A stretch of 64,000 nucleotides of DNA from Castor canadensis (taxonomy: Eukaryota; Chordata; Mammalia; Rodentia; Castoridae). The notes under the pieces were generated by a model. It searched no databases. It was not told the DNA's origin and saw nothing but the letters and a program-made list of their open reading frames with translations. This document shows positions 24,551 to 35,231 of the stretch, piece by piece; positions within the stretch are counted from its first letter, which is position 1; each line of letters begins with the position of its first letter. The stretch is from the NCBI RefSeq assembly GCF_047511655.1, contig NC_133395.1:70961910-71025909 (forward strand). The letters run 5' to 3'. Made by a program: the position numbers and the translations under genes.

Positions 24551-24608
<58 letters not shown>
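24551..24608 (+). repeat. (TG)29 microsatellite
   Basis: Uninterrupted TG for about 58 bases, the longest dinucleotide run in the window. Probably length-variable. Confidence 0.97.
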
Positions 24609-24610
<2 letters not shown>

Positions 24611-24724
24611 AGGAAGGTTAAAATTCTTATAATGAGACATAGCAAACATAGTAATTGAATGCAATTTGGGTTGTTGATTGCAACTGTTTTGAGCAAACAA
24701 GCTGTTCAAGATATTTTGGAACAA

Positions 24725-24942
24725 ACCTGGCACCTCTGGCTCATACCTGTAATCCTAGTTTCTTTGGAAGCTGAGATCAGGAGGATCAAGGTTCAAGACC
24801 AGTCCAGGCAGATAGTTCTTGAAACTTCCATCTCCAAAATAACCAGAACAAAGTAGACTGGAGGTGTGACTCATGTGGTAGAGTGCCTGCTTTGCAAGTG
24901 CACAGCCCTGAGTTCAAACATTAGTGTACCAAAAAAAAAAAA
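24725..24942 (+). mobile_element. 7SL/ID dimeric SINE with perfect target duplication
   Basis: Left half: a B1-like monomer ('cctctggctcatacctgtaa', 'ggctc..ctgagatcaggagg' order). Right half: an ID unit ('ctggaggtgtgactcatgtg', 'gccctgagttcaaac') and a 13-A tail. The 12-bp duplication attttggaacaa flanks it at 24,713-24,724 and 24,943-24,954 without mismatch, so both ends are precise. Both Pol III box regions are recognisable. Confidence 0.92.
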
Positions 24943-24954
24943 ATTTTGGAACAA

Positions 24955-26379
24955 TTGGAGAAATTTGAGTTTGAAATTGGCATTAGAGGATATTAAAGAA
25001 TAATAATTAATTTCTATGGGTGGTAATCATCTGTAGTTATATGGGGAAATGTTTTTCTTTTAGAGAGGCAGAAAGATAGATATACTTTGGGGTAAAGTGT
25101 TTGATGTCTGAAATTTACTTAAAATATAATATATCAGTAAATCCAAACATTAAAAAATAAAAACCCCAAATATGTCAATATTTGAAATTTTTCAATCTAA
25201 GAAATCAGCATGTGGCTATTCATTGTACTATTCTCTCTAGTGTTCCTTATGTTTGAAACTTTTCATAATAAAATCCAAAATAAGGTAATTCTCAAACACC
25301 TCCAAATAAGACAATAAAAAGTACCATAAAATTGCCCTATGGAGAAACATTTCTCACTTGCCAATGAATCCTACCACTCTCCCTTTTTGCTGATGTTCTC
25401 TCTAGTTCTTTTAATCATTTGCACTGAATGTCCACTGAATATTCAGTGCAAATGGTTATGGAAGAACAGACGGGCCTAGTTACTCTACATGCTGATATTA
25501 ATGCTTATCGACCCCATCCATAATTTCAGCTACCTATGAAGAGAAGGAGGCTCCCCACATGAAGTATGATTCAGTATTTTTTCCTCCAACTCTACTATTG
25601 TGATTAGCTGAGGTGATTTTGACATCTACACAGAGAGCCACCCCTTATTCTGTTCTCTGAGTTCTTTCGTGTACTTTGCACATTCCTTTCCTTCAGCCAA
25701 CCTCAAACCTGTACTCCCACTGTCACATCTTTAACCTTGAACTCCACAATTTCTAAAATCACAAGTCTGAGCATCGCATGTTACATTTTTCGTGTTCCCC
25801 CCCATCAGTTCTGCTGACCAGTGCTAGGCACCCCAATGCTTACCTTTCTAGATGTTTCCCTTATTTCCCAGGATTGTTAAAACTGTATCCACATTCCCCA
25901 CGGCCCATCTGTGCATACCACCTTTTCTGAACCCTTAAATCCCTCACCTGGATCTCCCTTCATCAAACTTCACCTTAGTGATGGCCAAATCTCCATCTTG
26001 GAGCCAGCAGCATACCTGCATATTGCTGGCAGAAAGTGCACAGCATGCTGACTGCCATTTTAAGTTTCTGACCACAAACCTCAAGTGAGCTCTTGGGACT
26101 CCTTGGCAGTTCTACTTTCCTCAGACCTCCAAAACCACTTTCCTTTTCCTCTCTCAGCCAAGCTGCTCACTTCCTATTCCACAGATAATCCCTGTCATGA
26201 AAGAACTTGTTCATCTCCCACTGAAAAATCCATTCTTCTACCTTCACCTTTACTCCTAGTTTCAGCCTATTCTTTCTCAGAGAGGATCATTTTTCCTGCT
26301 GCTATTAAGGGCAAACCCTTGTGCACTGATTCATCCATTTATGTGTGATCCTCACCTAATCTTGGGGCTGATCTGGATT
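24955..26379. other. Mostly unannotated; may include 5' L2 remnants
   Basis: 24,955-25,400 is AT-rich without features. From about 25,500 the strand is pyrimidine-rich. Part of 26,040-26,380 could be degraded upstream L2 ORF2 sequence, by composition and by its position before a clear L2 3' half, but I cannot align it confidently. Confidence 0.35.
25412..25458. repeat. Short perfect-stem inverted repeat
   Basis: Arms catttgcactgaat (25,416-25,429) and attcagtgcaaatg (25,441-25,454) are exact reverse complements. The stem extends to 18 positions with one G-T wobble. The loop is 11 nt and repeats the word cactgaat. Confidence 0.85.
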
Positions 26380-27022
26380 CTTTTCTTCCCATATGCAGCA
26401 TTAATTCACTTGCAAACTCTTGGTTCCATCTTAAAAATACATCACCTCTTTTGCCCCTGCCTTGTTCTGAGTCATTATTATTTTCTTCTTGAACTAGTGA
26501 AAACTACCTATAATTTCCCTATTTCAACCTTGCTCATTACAAGTTATTTTCTATATAACAATTGGAATGATAAGAGATCTGAGCCTGTCCTTTCTTTGCC
26601 TAAAACTTTCCAATGATACCCCATCACATTTAGAATACTTTAACCCATAAGGTCTTACATGAATTGGACCTTGAATACTTTCTAACTATAACTTCTACCA
26701 CTCCTTCATTTACTCTGTTCAAGCCATACTGACTGTTAGCTTTTCTTCAAACATACCAAAGTCATGTCTGTCTCAGGACCCTTGTATTTACTATTAATTA
26801 CCTCTACCAGGAATCATATTTTTTCCTCCTGATCTTTGCATGGATCTTCCCCCCACTTAATTTAGATCTCTAGTCAGTTATTAACTTATCAGAGAGGACT
26901 TTCCTGGTTGCATTTTACAAAATTCTTTCCCCCTTCCTTATTTTCCTCTTACCCTGCCTTGTTTTAATTTTTATTTATAATACATATCACTGTCTGAAAT
27001 ATCATTTGTGTACTTAGTGTTT
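26380..27022 (+). mobile_element. L2 LINE, 5' portion of a split copy
   Basis: Plus-strand L2 3' half, in consensus order: 'ctaaaactttccaatgatac', 'tgaattggaccttgaatac', 'caggacccttgtatttac', 'cagagaggactttcctggtt', 'taatacatatcactgtctg'. It is cut by the L1 at 27,025-31,398 and continues at 31,399-31,535. Confidence 0.7.
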
Positions 27023-27024
27023 TC
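27013..27024. repeat. Probable target-site duplication, left copy
   Basis: cttagtgttttc resembles ctagtgttagtttc at 31,399-31,412 (shared tagtgtt core, small indels). The degraded match agrees with an older insertion. Confidence 0.45.
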
Positions 27025-27360
27025 TTTTTTAAAATTTTTATTTTATTCATATGTGCATAAAATGTTTGGGTCATTTCTCCCCACTTCCCCCCAACCCTTC
27101 CCTTATTCCTTATCCCCCTATCACCCCCCCTTACCCCTCGCTACCCTGCAGAAACTATTTTACCCTTATCTCCAATTTTGTTGAGAAGAGAGTATAAGCA
27201 ATAATAGGAAGGACCAAGGGTTTTTGCTAGTTGAGATAAGGATAGCTATAAAGGGAGTTGACTCACATTGATTTCCTGTGCATGTGTGTTACCTTCTAGG
27301 TTAATTCTTCTTGAAGTAAACTTCTCTCTAGTTCCTGGTCCCCTTCTCCTATTGGCCTCA

Positions 27361-29125
27361 GTTTTTGTCTTTGCTTCTGTTCATGTGGTTTATTGTGTTT
27401 ATTGATTTTCATATGTTGAACCACCCCTGCATTCCTGGGATGAAGCATACTCGGTCATGGTGAATAATCTTTTCAATGTGTTGTTGAATTCGGTTTGCCA
27501 TTATTTTGTTGAGGATTTTTGCATCAATGTTCATTAAGGAGATTGGCCTGTATCTCCCTTTTGGAGGTGTCTTTACCTGGTTTTGGCATAAGTGTAATAC
27601 TGGCTTCATAAAGTGTGTTAGGCAGTTTTCCTTCCCTTTCTATTTCGTGGAACTGTTTAAAGAGGGTTAGTATCAGTTCTTCTTTAAAGGTCTGATAGAA
27701 TTCAGCAGAGAATCCATCAGGTCCTGGACTTTTCTTTTTGGGGAGACTCTTGATTGCTGCTTCAATTTCATTTTGTGTTATAGATCTATTCAGGTGATTA
27801 ATTTCCTCTTGGTTCAGTTTTGGATGATCATATGTGTCTAGAAATCTGTCCATTTCTTTAAGATTTTCGAATTTATTTGAATATAGGTTCTCAAAGTAGT
27901 CTCTGATGATTTCCTGGATTTCCATGGTGTTTGTTGTTATCTCCCCTTTTGCATTCCTGATTCTACTAGTTTGGGTTTTTTCTCTCTTCATTTTAGTCAG
28001 GTTTGCTAGGGGTCTGTCGATCTTGTTTATTTTTTCAAAGAACCAACTTTTTGTTTCATTAATTCTTTGTATTTTTTTTTTGGTTTCTATTTCATTGATT
28101 TCAGCTCTTATTTTTATTATTTCTCTCCTTCTATTTGTTTTGGGATTTGCTTGTTCTTGTTTTTCTAGGAGTTTGAGATGTATCATTAGGTCATTGATTT
28201 GGGATCTTTCAGTCCTTTTAATATATACACTCATGGCTATAAACTTTCCTCTCAGGACTGCCTTTGCTGTGTCCCATAGGTTCCGGTAGGTTGTGCTTTC
28301 ATTTTCATTGACTTCCAGGAACTTTTTAATTTCCTCAATGACCCACTGTTCATTAAGCAAAGAGTAATTCAGTTTCCAGCTGTTTGCATGTTTTTTGTCT
28401 TTACTTTTGTTGTTGCGTTCTAGTTTTATTGCATTGTGATCAGATAGAATGCATGGTATAATTTCTATTTTCTTATATTTGCTGAGGCTTGCTTTGTATC
28501 CTAGGGTATGATCTATTTTGGAGAAGGTTCCATGGGCTGCTGAGAAGAATGTATATTGTGTAGAAGTTGGATGAAATGTTCTGTAGATATCAACTAGGTC
28601 CATTTGATCTATGGTATACTTTAGATCTAGAATTTCTTTATTGATTTTTTTGTTTTGATGACCTATTTATTGATGATAATGGGGTGTTAAAGTCTCCCAC
28701 GACCACTGTGTTGGTGTTAATATATGCTTTTAGCTCCTTCAGGGTATGTTTGATGAAATTGGGTGCGCTGACATTGGGTGCATGTATGTTGATAATTGTT
28801 ATTTCCTTTTGGTCTATTTCCCCTTTTATTAGTATGGAATGTCCTTCTTTATCTCATTTGATCAATGTAGGTTTGAAATCTACTTTGTCAGAGATAAGTA
28901 TTGCTACTCCTGCCTGTTTTCAGGGGTATTAGCTTGGTAAATCTTCTTCCAGCCTTTCATCCTAAGCCTATGCTTATTTCTGTCAGTGAGATGGGTCTCA
29001 GGTAAGCAACAAATTGTTGGATCTTCCTTTTTAATCCAGGTTGTCAAACAGTGCCTTTTGATGGGGGAATTAAGTCCATTAACATTAAGTGTTAGTACTG
29101 ATAGGTATGTGGTGATTCCTGTCAT
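27361..29125 (-). pseudogene. L1 ORF2, endonuclease to early RT, truncated
   Basis: Starts MTGITTYLSVLTLNVNGLNS, as expected of L1 ORF2. AP-type endonuclease landmarks: LNVNGLN, ETHLTDRN (catalytic Glu), [13 protein letters not shown] and the SDHNAIKLE motif. The connecting domain follows, then [24 protein letters not shown] and [16 protein letters not shown] of the RT. The FADD active site and everything after it are deleted. Frame breaks lie near 28,605-28,900 and around 27,560. The endonuclease would nick TTTT/AA sites in an intact element. Confidence 0.9.
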
Positions 29126-29175
29126 TTAGTTGTCTTAGTTGTTTGATGGTTTGGTTGTATGTACCTAAGTTGAGG

Positions 29176-30439
29176 TTACTCTCTACTTTCTTTCTTTTTC
29201 TTTTCCTGTAGTTTTGTGCTGCCTGCCCTTTCATGGTTATATTGGGTTTCACTTTCTGTGTGCAGAATCCCTTGAAGAATTTTTTGTAGTGGTGGCTTTG
29301 TGGTCACATATTGTTTTAATTTCTGCTTATCATGGAAGACTTTTTTGCTCCATCTATGTTGAACGATAGTTTTGCTGGGTAGAGTATCCTACGGTTGAAG
29401 TTATTTTCATTCAGTGCCCAGAAGATCTAATTCCAAGCTCTTCTTGCTTTTCATATTTCTGTTGAGAAGTCTGCTGTGATTTTGATGGGTTTACCTTTGT
29501 ATGTTATTTGTTTTTTTTCTCTTTTACCACCTTCAATATTCTTTCTCGGGTGTCTGTACTTGTTGTTTTAATGATAATATGCCATGGGGTAGTTCTATTT
29601 TAGTCTGGTCTGTTTGGTGTTCTGGAGGCCTCTTGCATCTATATGGGAATAGATTTCTCTAGGTTTGGGAAATTTTCTGTTATTATTTTGTTGAATATAT
29701 TACGCATTCTCTTTGCTCGCACCTCTTCTCCTTCTTCAATGCCCATGATTCTCAGGTTTGGTCTTTTGATGGAATCAGTGAGTTCTTGAATTTTCTTTTC
29801 ATAGGTCTTGAGTTGTTTAACTAATAGTTCTTTGGTTTTTCCTTTAATTACCATTTCATCTTTGAGTTCTGAGATTCTGTCTTCTGTTTGTTCTATTCTG
29901 CTGGATTGGCCTTCTGTTTTGTTTTGTAATTCTGTTTCGTTCTTTTTTCTGAGGTTTTCCATATCCTGAGTCATTTCCTCTTTAATGTTGTCTATTTTCA
30001 TCCTGAGTTCATTTATCTCTTTATTAATCATGTTCTTTGTTTCACTTTGGTGTTTATACAGTGCTTCTATGGTTTCTTTCATTTCTTCTTGTGCTTTCTC
30101 AAATTCTCTATTTTTGTTGTCTTGGAATTTCTTGAGTGTCTCCTGTATGTTTTGGTTGACCATATCCAGTATCATCTCTATAAAATTCTCATTGATTACA
30201 GGTAGTATTTCTTCTTTTAGATTATTCTTGTGGGCTTCATTGGGTTCTTTGGCATAGTTTACCTTCATTTTGTTGGAGTCTGGATCTGAGTATCTGTTTT
30301 CTTCATTTCCCTCTGGTTCCTGTACTAATTTTTTGCTGTGGGGAAACTGTTTTCTCTGTCTTCCCATCATTGCCCTTAGTGTTGTTATTGTCCATGTACT
30401 GTGTGCAATTAAGTGTTTTCTAGCTTGTAATATTAACAA
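29176..30439 (-). pseudogene. L1 ORF1 RNA-binding protein, degraded
   Basis: A continuous frame from 30,439 to a TAG at 29,639-29,641 gives 266 residues. The N-terminal part is K/E-rich with heptad-like coiled-coil sequence (residues about 75-205). The RRM follows (PNLRIMGIEEGEE, NFPNLEKSIPI). After the TAG, RRM/C-terminal blocks continue: TPWHIIIK, KGKPIKITADFS, RILYPAKLSFNIDG. ORF1p normally trimerises and coats L1 RNA. The start may instead be the double Met 24 codons in (30,370). Ends about 50 nt before ORF2. Confidence 0.85.
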
Positions 30440-31398
30440 TGGTGATATTTAGGATGGAAGGGTGATGGGAGAGAGAAAGCAAAGAAGTTAAAGAAAAAGG
30501 GAAAAACAAATAAACAGACAAGTATAAAAACAAAACAAACAAACAAACAGTAAAACGTTTCAAAGATATAAATAGGGAGAGATAGTGTACTAATCAACAG
30601 TAAGCTAAACAGGCATTCAAGAGACAGAGAGGGGATTGAAAAAAAAAATCTCCAAGTTCAAATGCAATAAAGTTTCAGTCTTAATAATTTTGGTGTTAGT
30701 CCTTCAGCCTCCAATCCTGGAGATGGTGTCTCAGAAGTAGTTCTGTCGTTGTCTCATCAAAGTGGGGAAAAAAAAAACAAACCAAACTAAACCAAACCAA
30801 ACAACAAAAAAAAACCCACCACAAAGTGTCCCAAGTTCAAATGTAATACTGTTTCAGTAAGTTTTTCAGCATGCAGGTGTAGTTCGGTTGTCTCATCAAA
30901 GGAAGAGGGAAAAAAAAAAGAGTCTGGAGACAGTTCTGTGAATGGCTATCTGAGGCTGCGACTCACCTGCCTGCTGCTGTCAGCCTGCTGTTGCTGGAGG
31001 CTTTATTTATGCCGCTCTCAGGAGTGAGCTTACCACTCACTTAGCCCCGCAGGCTATGTTTACTTAGAGTTCTCCTGGGCACGACTCCCACTGCTGCAAG
31101 CTTTCCCCTTTCCAAGCACACTGGGGGAGGTGACACTGCACCTGCTTTCTCAGGCCGGCATGTTTACTTACAGTTCATGTGGGAAGTGGGTCTTCCCCAT
31201 CTCCTGTGGAGTTTTACTCCCACCGCCACTTTTACAAGCTTTCCCGCTCTTGATTGCTGGGCGTGTGCTGCTGCTCCTGCTGGCTGGTGTGTTTGTTTAC
31301 AGCTCATGTAGGAAGTGGGTCTTCCCTTCTCTCCTGTGGAGTTTTCCTCCCTCTGCCACTTTTACAAGCTTTCCCACTCCTGGTTGCTGGGCGTGTGC
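30440..31398 (-). promoter_or_regulatory. L1 5'UTR with tandem repeat units
   Basis: Contains two about 108-nt units (31,162-31,268 and 31,291-31,398), about 88% alike and offset by 129 bp, and a more degraded third near 31,053. Nearer ORF1, two weaker copies of a 'ccaagttcaaatg...gtttcag' unit occur at about 30,650 and 30,829, separated by A-rich DNA. L1 5'UTRs carry the internal Pol II promoter; monomeric tandem promoters are known from mouse L1. Promoter activity here is inferred by position. Confidence 0.7.
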
Positions 31399-31535
31399 CT
31401 AGTGTTAGTTTCTTCAACTAGAACATAACTTCCTTGAGGACAGGATCATTCTGTATCTATACTGCTGCATTGTTAGTGTTTAGGGAGTGCCTGAAACTCA
31501 GTAGGGCTCAATAAATGTTTGCTGAGTGAATGAAT
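31399..31535 (+). mobile_element. L2 LINE, 3' terminus of the split copy
   Basis: Resumes the L2 cut at 27,022: 'caactagaacataacttcc', 'ttgaggacaggatcattctg', 'actcagtagggctcaataaa', 'gtttgctgagtgaatgaatc', the standard L2 3' end. The first 14 bases are the right copy of the probable L1 target duplication. Confidence 0.75.
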
Positions 31536-33544
31536 CAGGTCTTCTAGTACTTACGAAGATATGTACAACTTTCTCTGTTTGGACCTGGTTGCCTTTACTC
31601 TCTCACAACTTAAATAGTACCATTTCTTGTTTTGTATATGCATATGTATTTTTTCTTGTTCTAGTAAATGTGTTGTTCATTTAGTTGTTATTGGATATCT
31701 ATTTTCTCTATTCACAGCAAATTTTATCTTTGAAGTCCATTCTGTTGTATTGCAGTCCTCTTAACATTTTATTTTAAGTAAAGCACCTTGACTAGGGAGA
31801 AAAGCTTACCAAGTTGACAAAATTTGGCTGCACAAAAGAAGGGTTGGCTGTCTAGAATATGATCCTGGAGAAAATATTCACTGTGATAAAGTCTCATTGT
31901 AAGAATGTTACGACCACAGAACTGACAATGAATGTCATAACCCAAAGCCATGATGTAGGAAATCAGCAAGGATGTGCTCATTTTTTGGCTTTGACTTAGT
32001 TTTCTGAGGAGAACAATCTCAACTGATAGAAGGAAAATCTCCAGGTATTGTCCTTCTGTTGTGGACTCTTTTATGTTTCCCTGGCTTTCTTGGAATCCTA
32101 TTGTAGTTGGGCTATATGTTTACTTACTGTAAGACTAAAATGTATAAAGAAAATGTAGTTTGGCTCTTAAATAAGTAGTTGGCTTCCTAAAACAGACATC
32201 ATTGTCTTCATGAGCTCTACTGAGTTACAGAGAAAGCCTTGAATGATTTCTTAGTGTCTTTATGTTTAATGAGACACTGTGCATGGAATGGTTGTTCTGT
32301 GTCTGGAGCAGGAGTTGTTTTAATTGTGGATATTTTGAAAATACTTGTTATTAATTCCTTTCTATAAATGATGAAAATGATACTTCTTGTACATGAATGT
32401 TCAGATTTCAGAGTTCTTCCCTCTGTGTGAACATGCATATGGTGACTCTGTGTGTAGGTCTTTGGGTTAACCTTGTGTCCCTGCTCACTTATGCCATATC
32501 CCTTGGTTACCTGGGCACTGCTTGGACCTGGACCCTCTGCTGCTAGTGAGCATCACTTCTTTTCTCTACGCTCAGAGTCTCCTTGTTGCTGATAGATTCC
32601 ATTTGAGTTTCCTGTCCTCACTTCCCTCTTTGCTGATGATGTCTATTTGTCTCTGGTATAGTAACTTATTCTTGGAAGTTTTCTGGATCAATTCTCAACC
32701 ACTTTGCACAATAATTGAGAGGTATGCAGGGTATTCTGAGCCTTTTCCACATTAGCTGGAAGGCAAGCACAGCTCAGAGATATAAACTCAGATTTTTCTC
32801 TCTCAGCTTATCTATGCTGCATAACAACTGGGATCAGTTGGAGCTGCCCCAAGAAGGTAGCTGGGAGTTGCAACTAGAGGTGAAACTCCTTTCTATAGTA
32901 CAAATGTAGCATGGGGAGGATAATGAACCAAGTTCAGGAGGAGCAAATTGTAAATCAGAGGACAGATTTTGTTCTTAGTCATTTTGCCCAGATCTTGGGG
33001 AAAACATGTAAATTCTATCAGCTTTTTCCATATGTTGAGTGAAGATGGGACATTTTCTTCTTCATGAAAATAATTGTGCAATGATTACTTTGTAAAGCTA
33101 ATACATCTAACATCAGTTTACCTAACTGGTTACTGCTTCTTGGGTTCTCCTTCACATGTTTCTTTTTCGTGTCTGTGCCTTGGGCTTTCTCCTCAGAATC
33201 TCCCTGGAAGATTGACTCAGACTGGGGGATACAGAGACATGAGCAGAAAGTTGAGGTAGAAACTATGGCATGTAGATAACTGTTCTTTTCCTCTCATATC
33301 TTCCTTCCCCTTTCCACACTCCATGTGAGCTGCTCTCTTTTTCCTTTCTGACTGTGACTTTCCTGTATCATAGCCTTTGCTTCCTTGGGGTGGAACACCT
33401 CTGCCTCTCACCTTCAGGCCATAAGATTAGATCCAATTCAGGACAAGAAGCCATATTCCTGATTACTGAAGAACCAAAATCTTACCCATGTCATATTTGA
33501 AAGTGATAATATTAACATGCTTATTTGTATTTTGTCAAAATGCT
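31536..33544. other. No recognisable repeat or gene
   Basis: Unassigned. 32,283-32,400 is similar to 33,719-33,831, suggesting a diverged local duplication or a shared old repeat. The open frame from 32,522 begins with a hydrophobic, signal-peptide-like run (LLLVSITSFLYAQSLLVA) but I cannot link it to any family. Confidence 0.35.
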
Positions 33545-33680
33545 ATGCTGAGTCTTGAACATTTAGTTTCCTTATATAAACTGGGGCTAATAAAATTATA
33601 TTACAGAGCTGCTATGAGAATTCATATGAAAAGTGCACTGGACAAGGTCTAGGAAAAGGTCTGGCTTATAGAATTTGGCT
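33545..33680 (+). mobile_element. MIR SINE 3' part
   Basis: 'tagtttccttatataaactg', 'gggctaataaaattatatta', 'agctgctatgagaattcata', 'ggtctggcttatagaatttg' follow the MIR consensus order. Confidence 0.55.
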
Positions 33681-33830
33681 CAGAACTGCCCAGTTGCTTC
33701 TCTCTCTCTCTGGGAGAGTAATGGAATGTTTTTTGCCTAGAACATGAATTGCTTTAATTACAGATGTTTAACAAATGTTTGTTATTAATTCATTTTTGTG
33801 AATGATTTAAAAGGTTGTGTCTCTTTTCAG

Positions 33831-33929
33831 TGCACTTAGTTAAAAGATTTTTCTCCTTAATGAAGACTCTACAGAAGAAAATGTTTGAAAGAAGAATCAT
33901 GTGTGGGAGATGCCAAAAAGCTATTCTTG
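33831..33929 (+). other. Exon-like duplicated segment, copy 1
   Basis: Preceded by a pyrimidine-rich acceptor-like tract ending tctcttttcag and followed by a GT (gttaag). One frame is open throughout (HLVKRFFSLM...CGRCQKAIL). It aligns without gaps to 34,347-34,439 over 93 nt at 72 identities (77%). I do not recognise the protein family. It may be an exon relic, a noncoding exon or a dispersed repeat. Confidence 0.35.
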
Positions 33930-34346
33930 GTTAAGTAAACTGATACTCAGTGCTATCAGGATCTAAGTGCTTCATGACCATCATCTTACTAGGAAGCATA
34001 GTTCTTTCTCTGGAAGAAATTGTCTGCTCTTTACCTAATGTATAGAGAAAGCTGAGATAAGTTATACATCTTTTCCAAAGATCCAACCATATTGACTATT
34101 AGAATAGAACCTGTCTTCACTGACTTATAATCTGTTCCTCTTATATTTTGCTTCTCTATGAAGAATATTGAATTTGACCCACATTTACACTAAATAGGAA
34201 GGTACATCATGTTTTATTTTCTTGCAATTTAAGGCTACACATTGCTTATTTTGATTTTGATATTTAATAAAAGAGAAGAAAATCTGTGACTCTTACTGGG
34301 GTATAGTGCTAGACATTTCCAGGGCTTTTATCTACCTGCTTCCCAG

Positions 34347-34441
34347 GCACTTAGTTAGAAGCATTTCAAACTTAATGTAGGCACTACAGAAAAAAATAAT
34401 AGAAAGTGGAATCATATAGAGGAGATGCCATAAAGCTATCA
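34347..34441 (+). other. Exon-like duplicated segment, copy 2
   Basis: Partner of 33,831-33,929, lying 515 bp downstream. Acceptor-like tract ctgcttcccag precedes it, and a good donor match (gtaagg) follows at 34,442. The matching frame has two stop codons, so as a coding exon it would be dead. Both copies end in the same codon phase at the putative donor. Confidence 0.35.
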
Positions 34442-35231
34442 GTAAGGAATAGCTCTAGGAAAATTGAAGCAGCCTTTTAGAGATTATAGAATTTGAGAGA
34501 AGCAGTGAATGTATTTTGCCTTCTCTCAGTTGGGAAGAATCAGTCAATACTAGACATTGAGACTCACTAAGTGATTTGATTTTTTTCTGCTCAGTGTGAA
34601 TAAATTGGGATAGAAGAGTAATTGTGGTGCCTTGCTAATTTTTGGGGATAGAATGCTTAGTGCTATATTTGAGAAGTAGGATAGACATTCAGATAAAAAC
34701 CCAGTGTTGCTGCCTTTACCACAAAATGGAAAAGAGATTGAATTCCAAAGAACTAGGGTGTATCACTATGTTAGTATAATTAAATATTTATTCATTAGTG
34801 GATCATTTGTTAATTTCTTCAGCAGACATCTGCCAAGTGTAAAGGATGTCAAATAAGATATGAGCTCTTCCTCTGAGATGTTTCTGTGTGTAAAGATTAC
34901 CTGGAAAGGCAGAGGTTAGAGCATTAAAGAGGACATCACAATTTGGAAGTCTTGTAGCAATAATTATGGCCTCTGATTATATAGGTAGGTTTTTTAAGTT
35001 AAAAAAGAAATTTAGGCTTCTTTTGCCAATTGAAGTGGAACAGTAGGTACCTCATACTCCAAAAGAGAACACCTTAGTTGGAGATGTTGAGCCAGCTATG
35101 CAGGTGACAGCATGAGTAGTGCGTGTCACCTGAATTCACACTTCACTGAGGTGATTTCTTGGAGAAAAATGATTAGAATATGTCATAGGGTAACCATTCC
35201 AGTGCACTCTTGTGTGATGGAAAAACTTGGT
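34442..35231. other. No clear feature
   Basis: About 34,790-34,870 weakly resembles a reverse L2 3' end. A donor-like ATAG|gtaggt at about 34,980-34,988 ends a short open stretch. Neither is strong. Confidence 0.3.

Larger units (their letters stand above)
27025..31398 (-). mobile_element. L1 LINE with 5'UTR, ORF1 and partial ORF2 (internal deletion)
   Basis: Unlike the other copies here, this L1 is not 5'-truncated. Reading right to left: 5'UTR with tandem units (31,398 to about 30,440), ORF1 (30,439 to about 29,176), a spacer of about 50 nt, ORF2 (from 29,125), then a direct jump at 27,361 into the 3'UTR and poly(A). Compared with the copy at 7,241 the jump removes about 2.17 kb, from early RT to the 3'UTR. 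It lies inside an L2. Stops and the deletion make it inactive. Confidence 0.93.

Noticed and set aside
24509..24733. His/Thr repeat protein on the minus strand
   Set aside because: Translation of the (TG)n microsatellite.
27361..27363. Spliced L1 cDNA as explanation of the ORF2 gap
   Set aside because: The inferred missing segment does not start with GT or end with AG in any placement allowed by the 3-nt overlap.
27906..28289. 127-codon plus-strand open frame, hydrophobic
   Set aside because: It is the antisense of L1 ORF2; the Phe/Leu/Ile-rich composition is the complement of A-rich coding DNA.
29985..30257. 90-codon plus-strand open frame
   Set aside because: Antisense shadow of the L1 ORF1 coiled coil.
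32522..32755. Secreted protein with signal peptide
   Set aside because: A hydrophobic run alone is weak evidence; no start context, downstream exons or homologue recognised.
33831..33929. Helical cytokine or saposin-like exon
   Set aside because: The open frame has a CxxC and basic helix-like text, but resemblance to any named family was not convincing, so no function is assigned.
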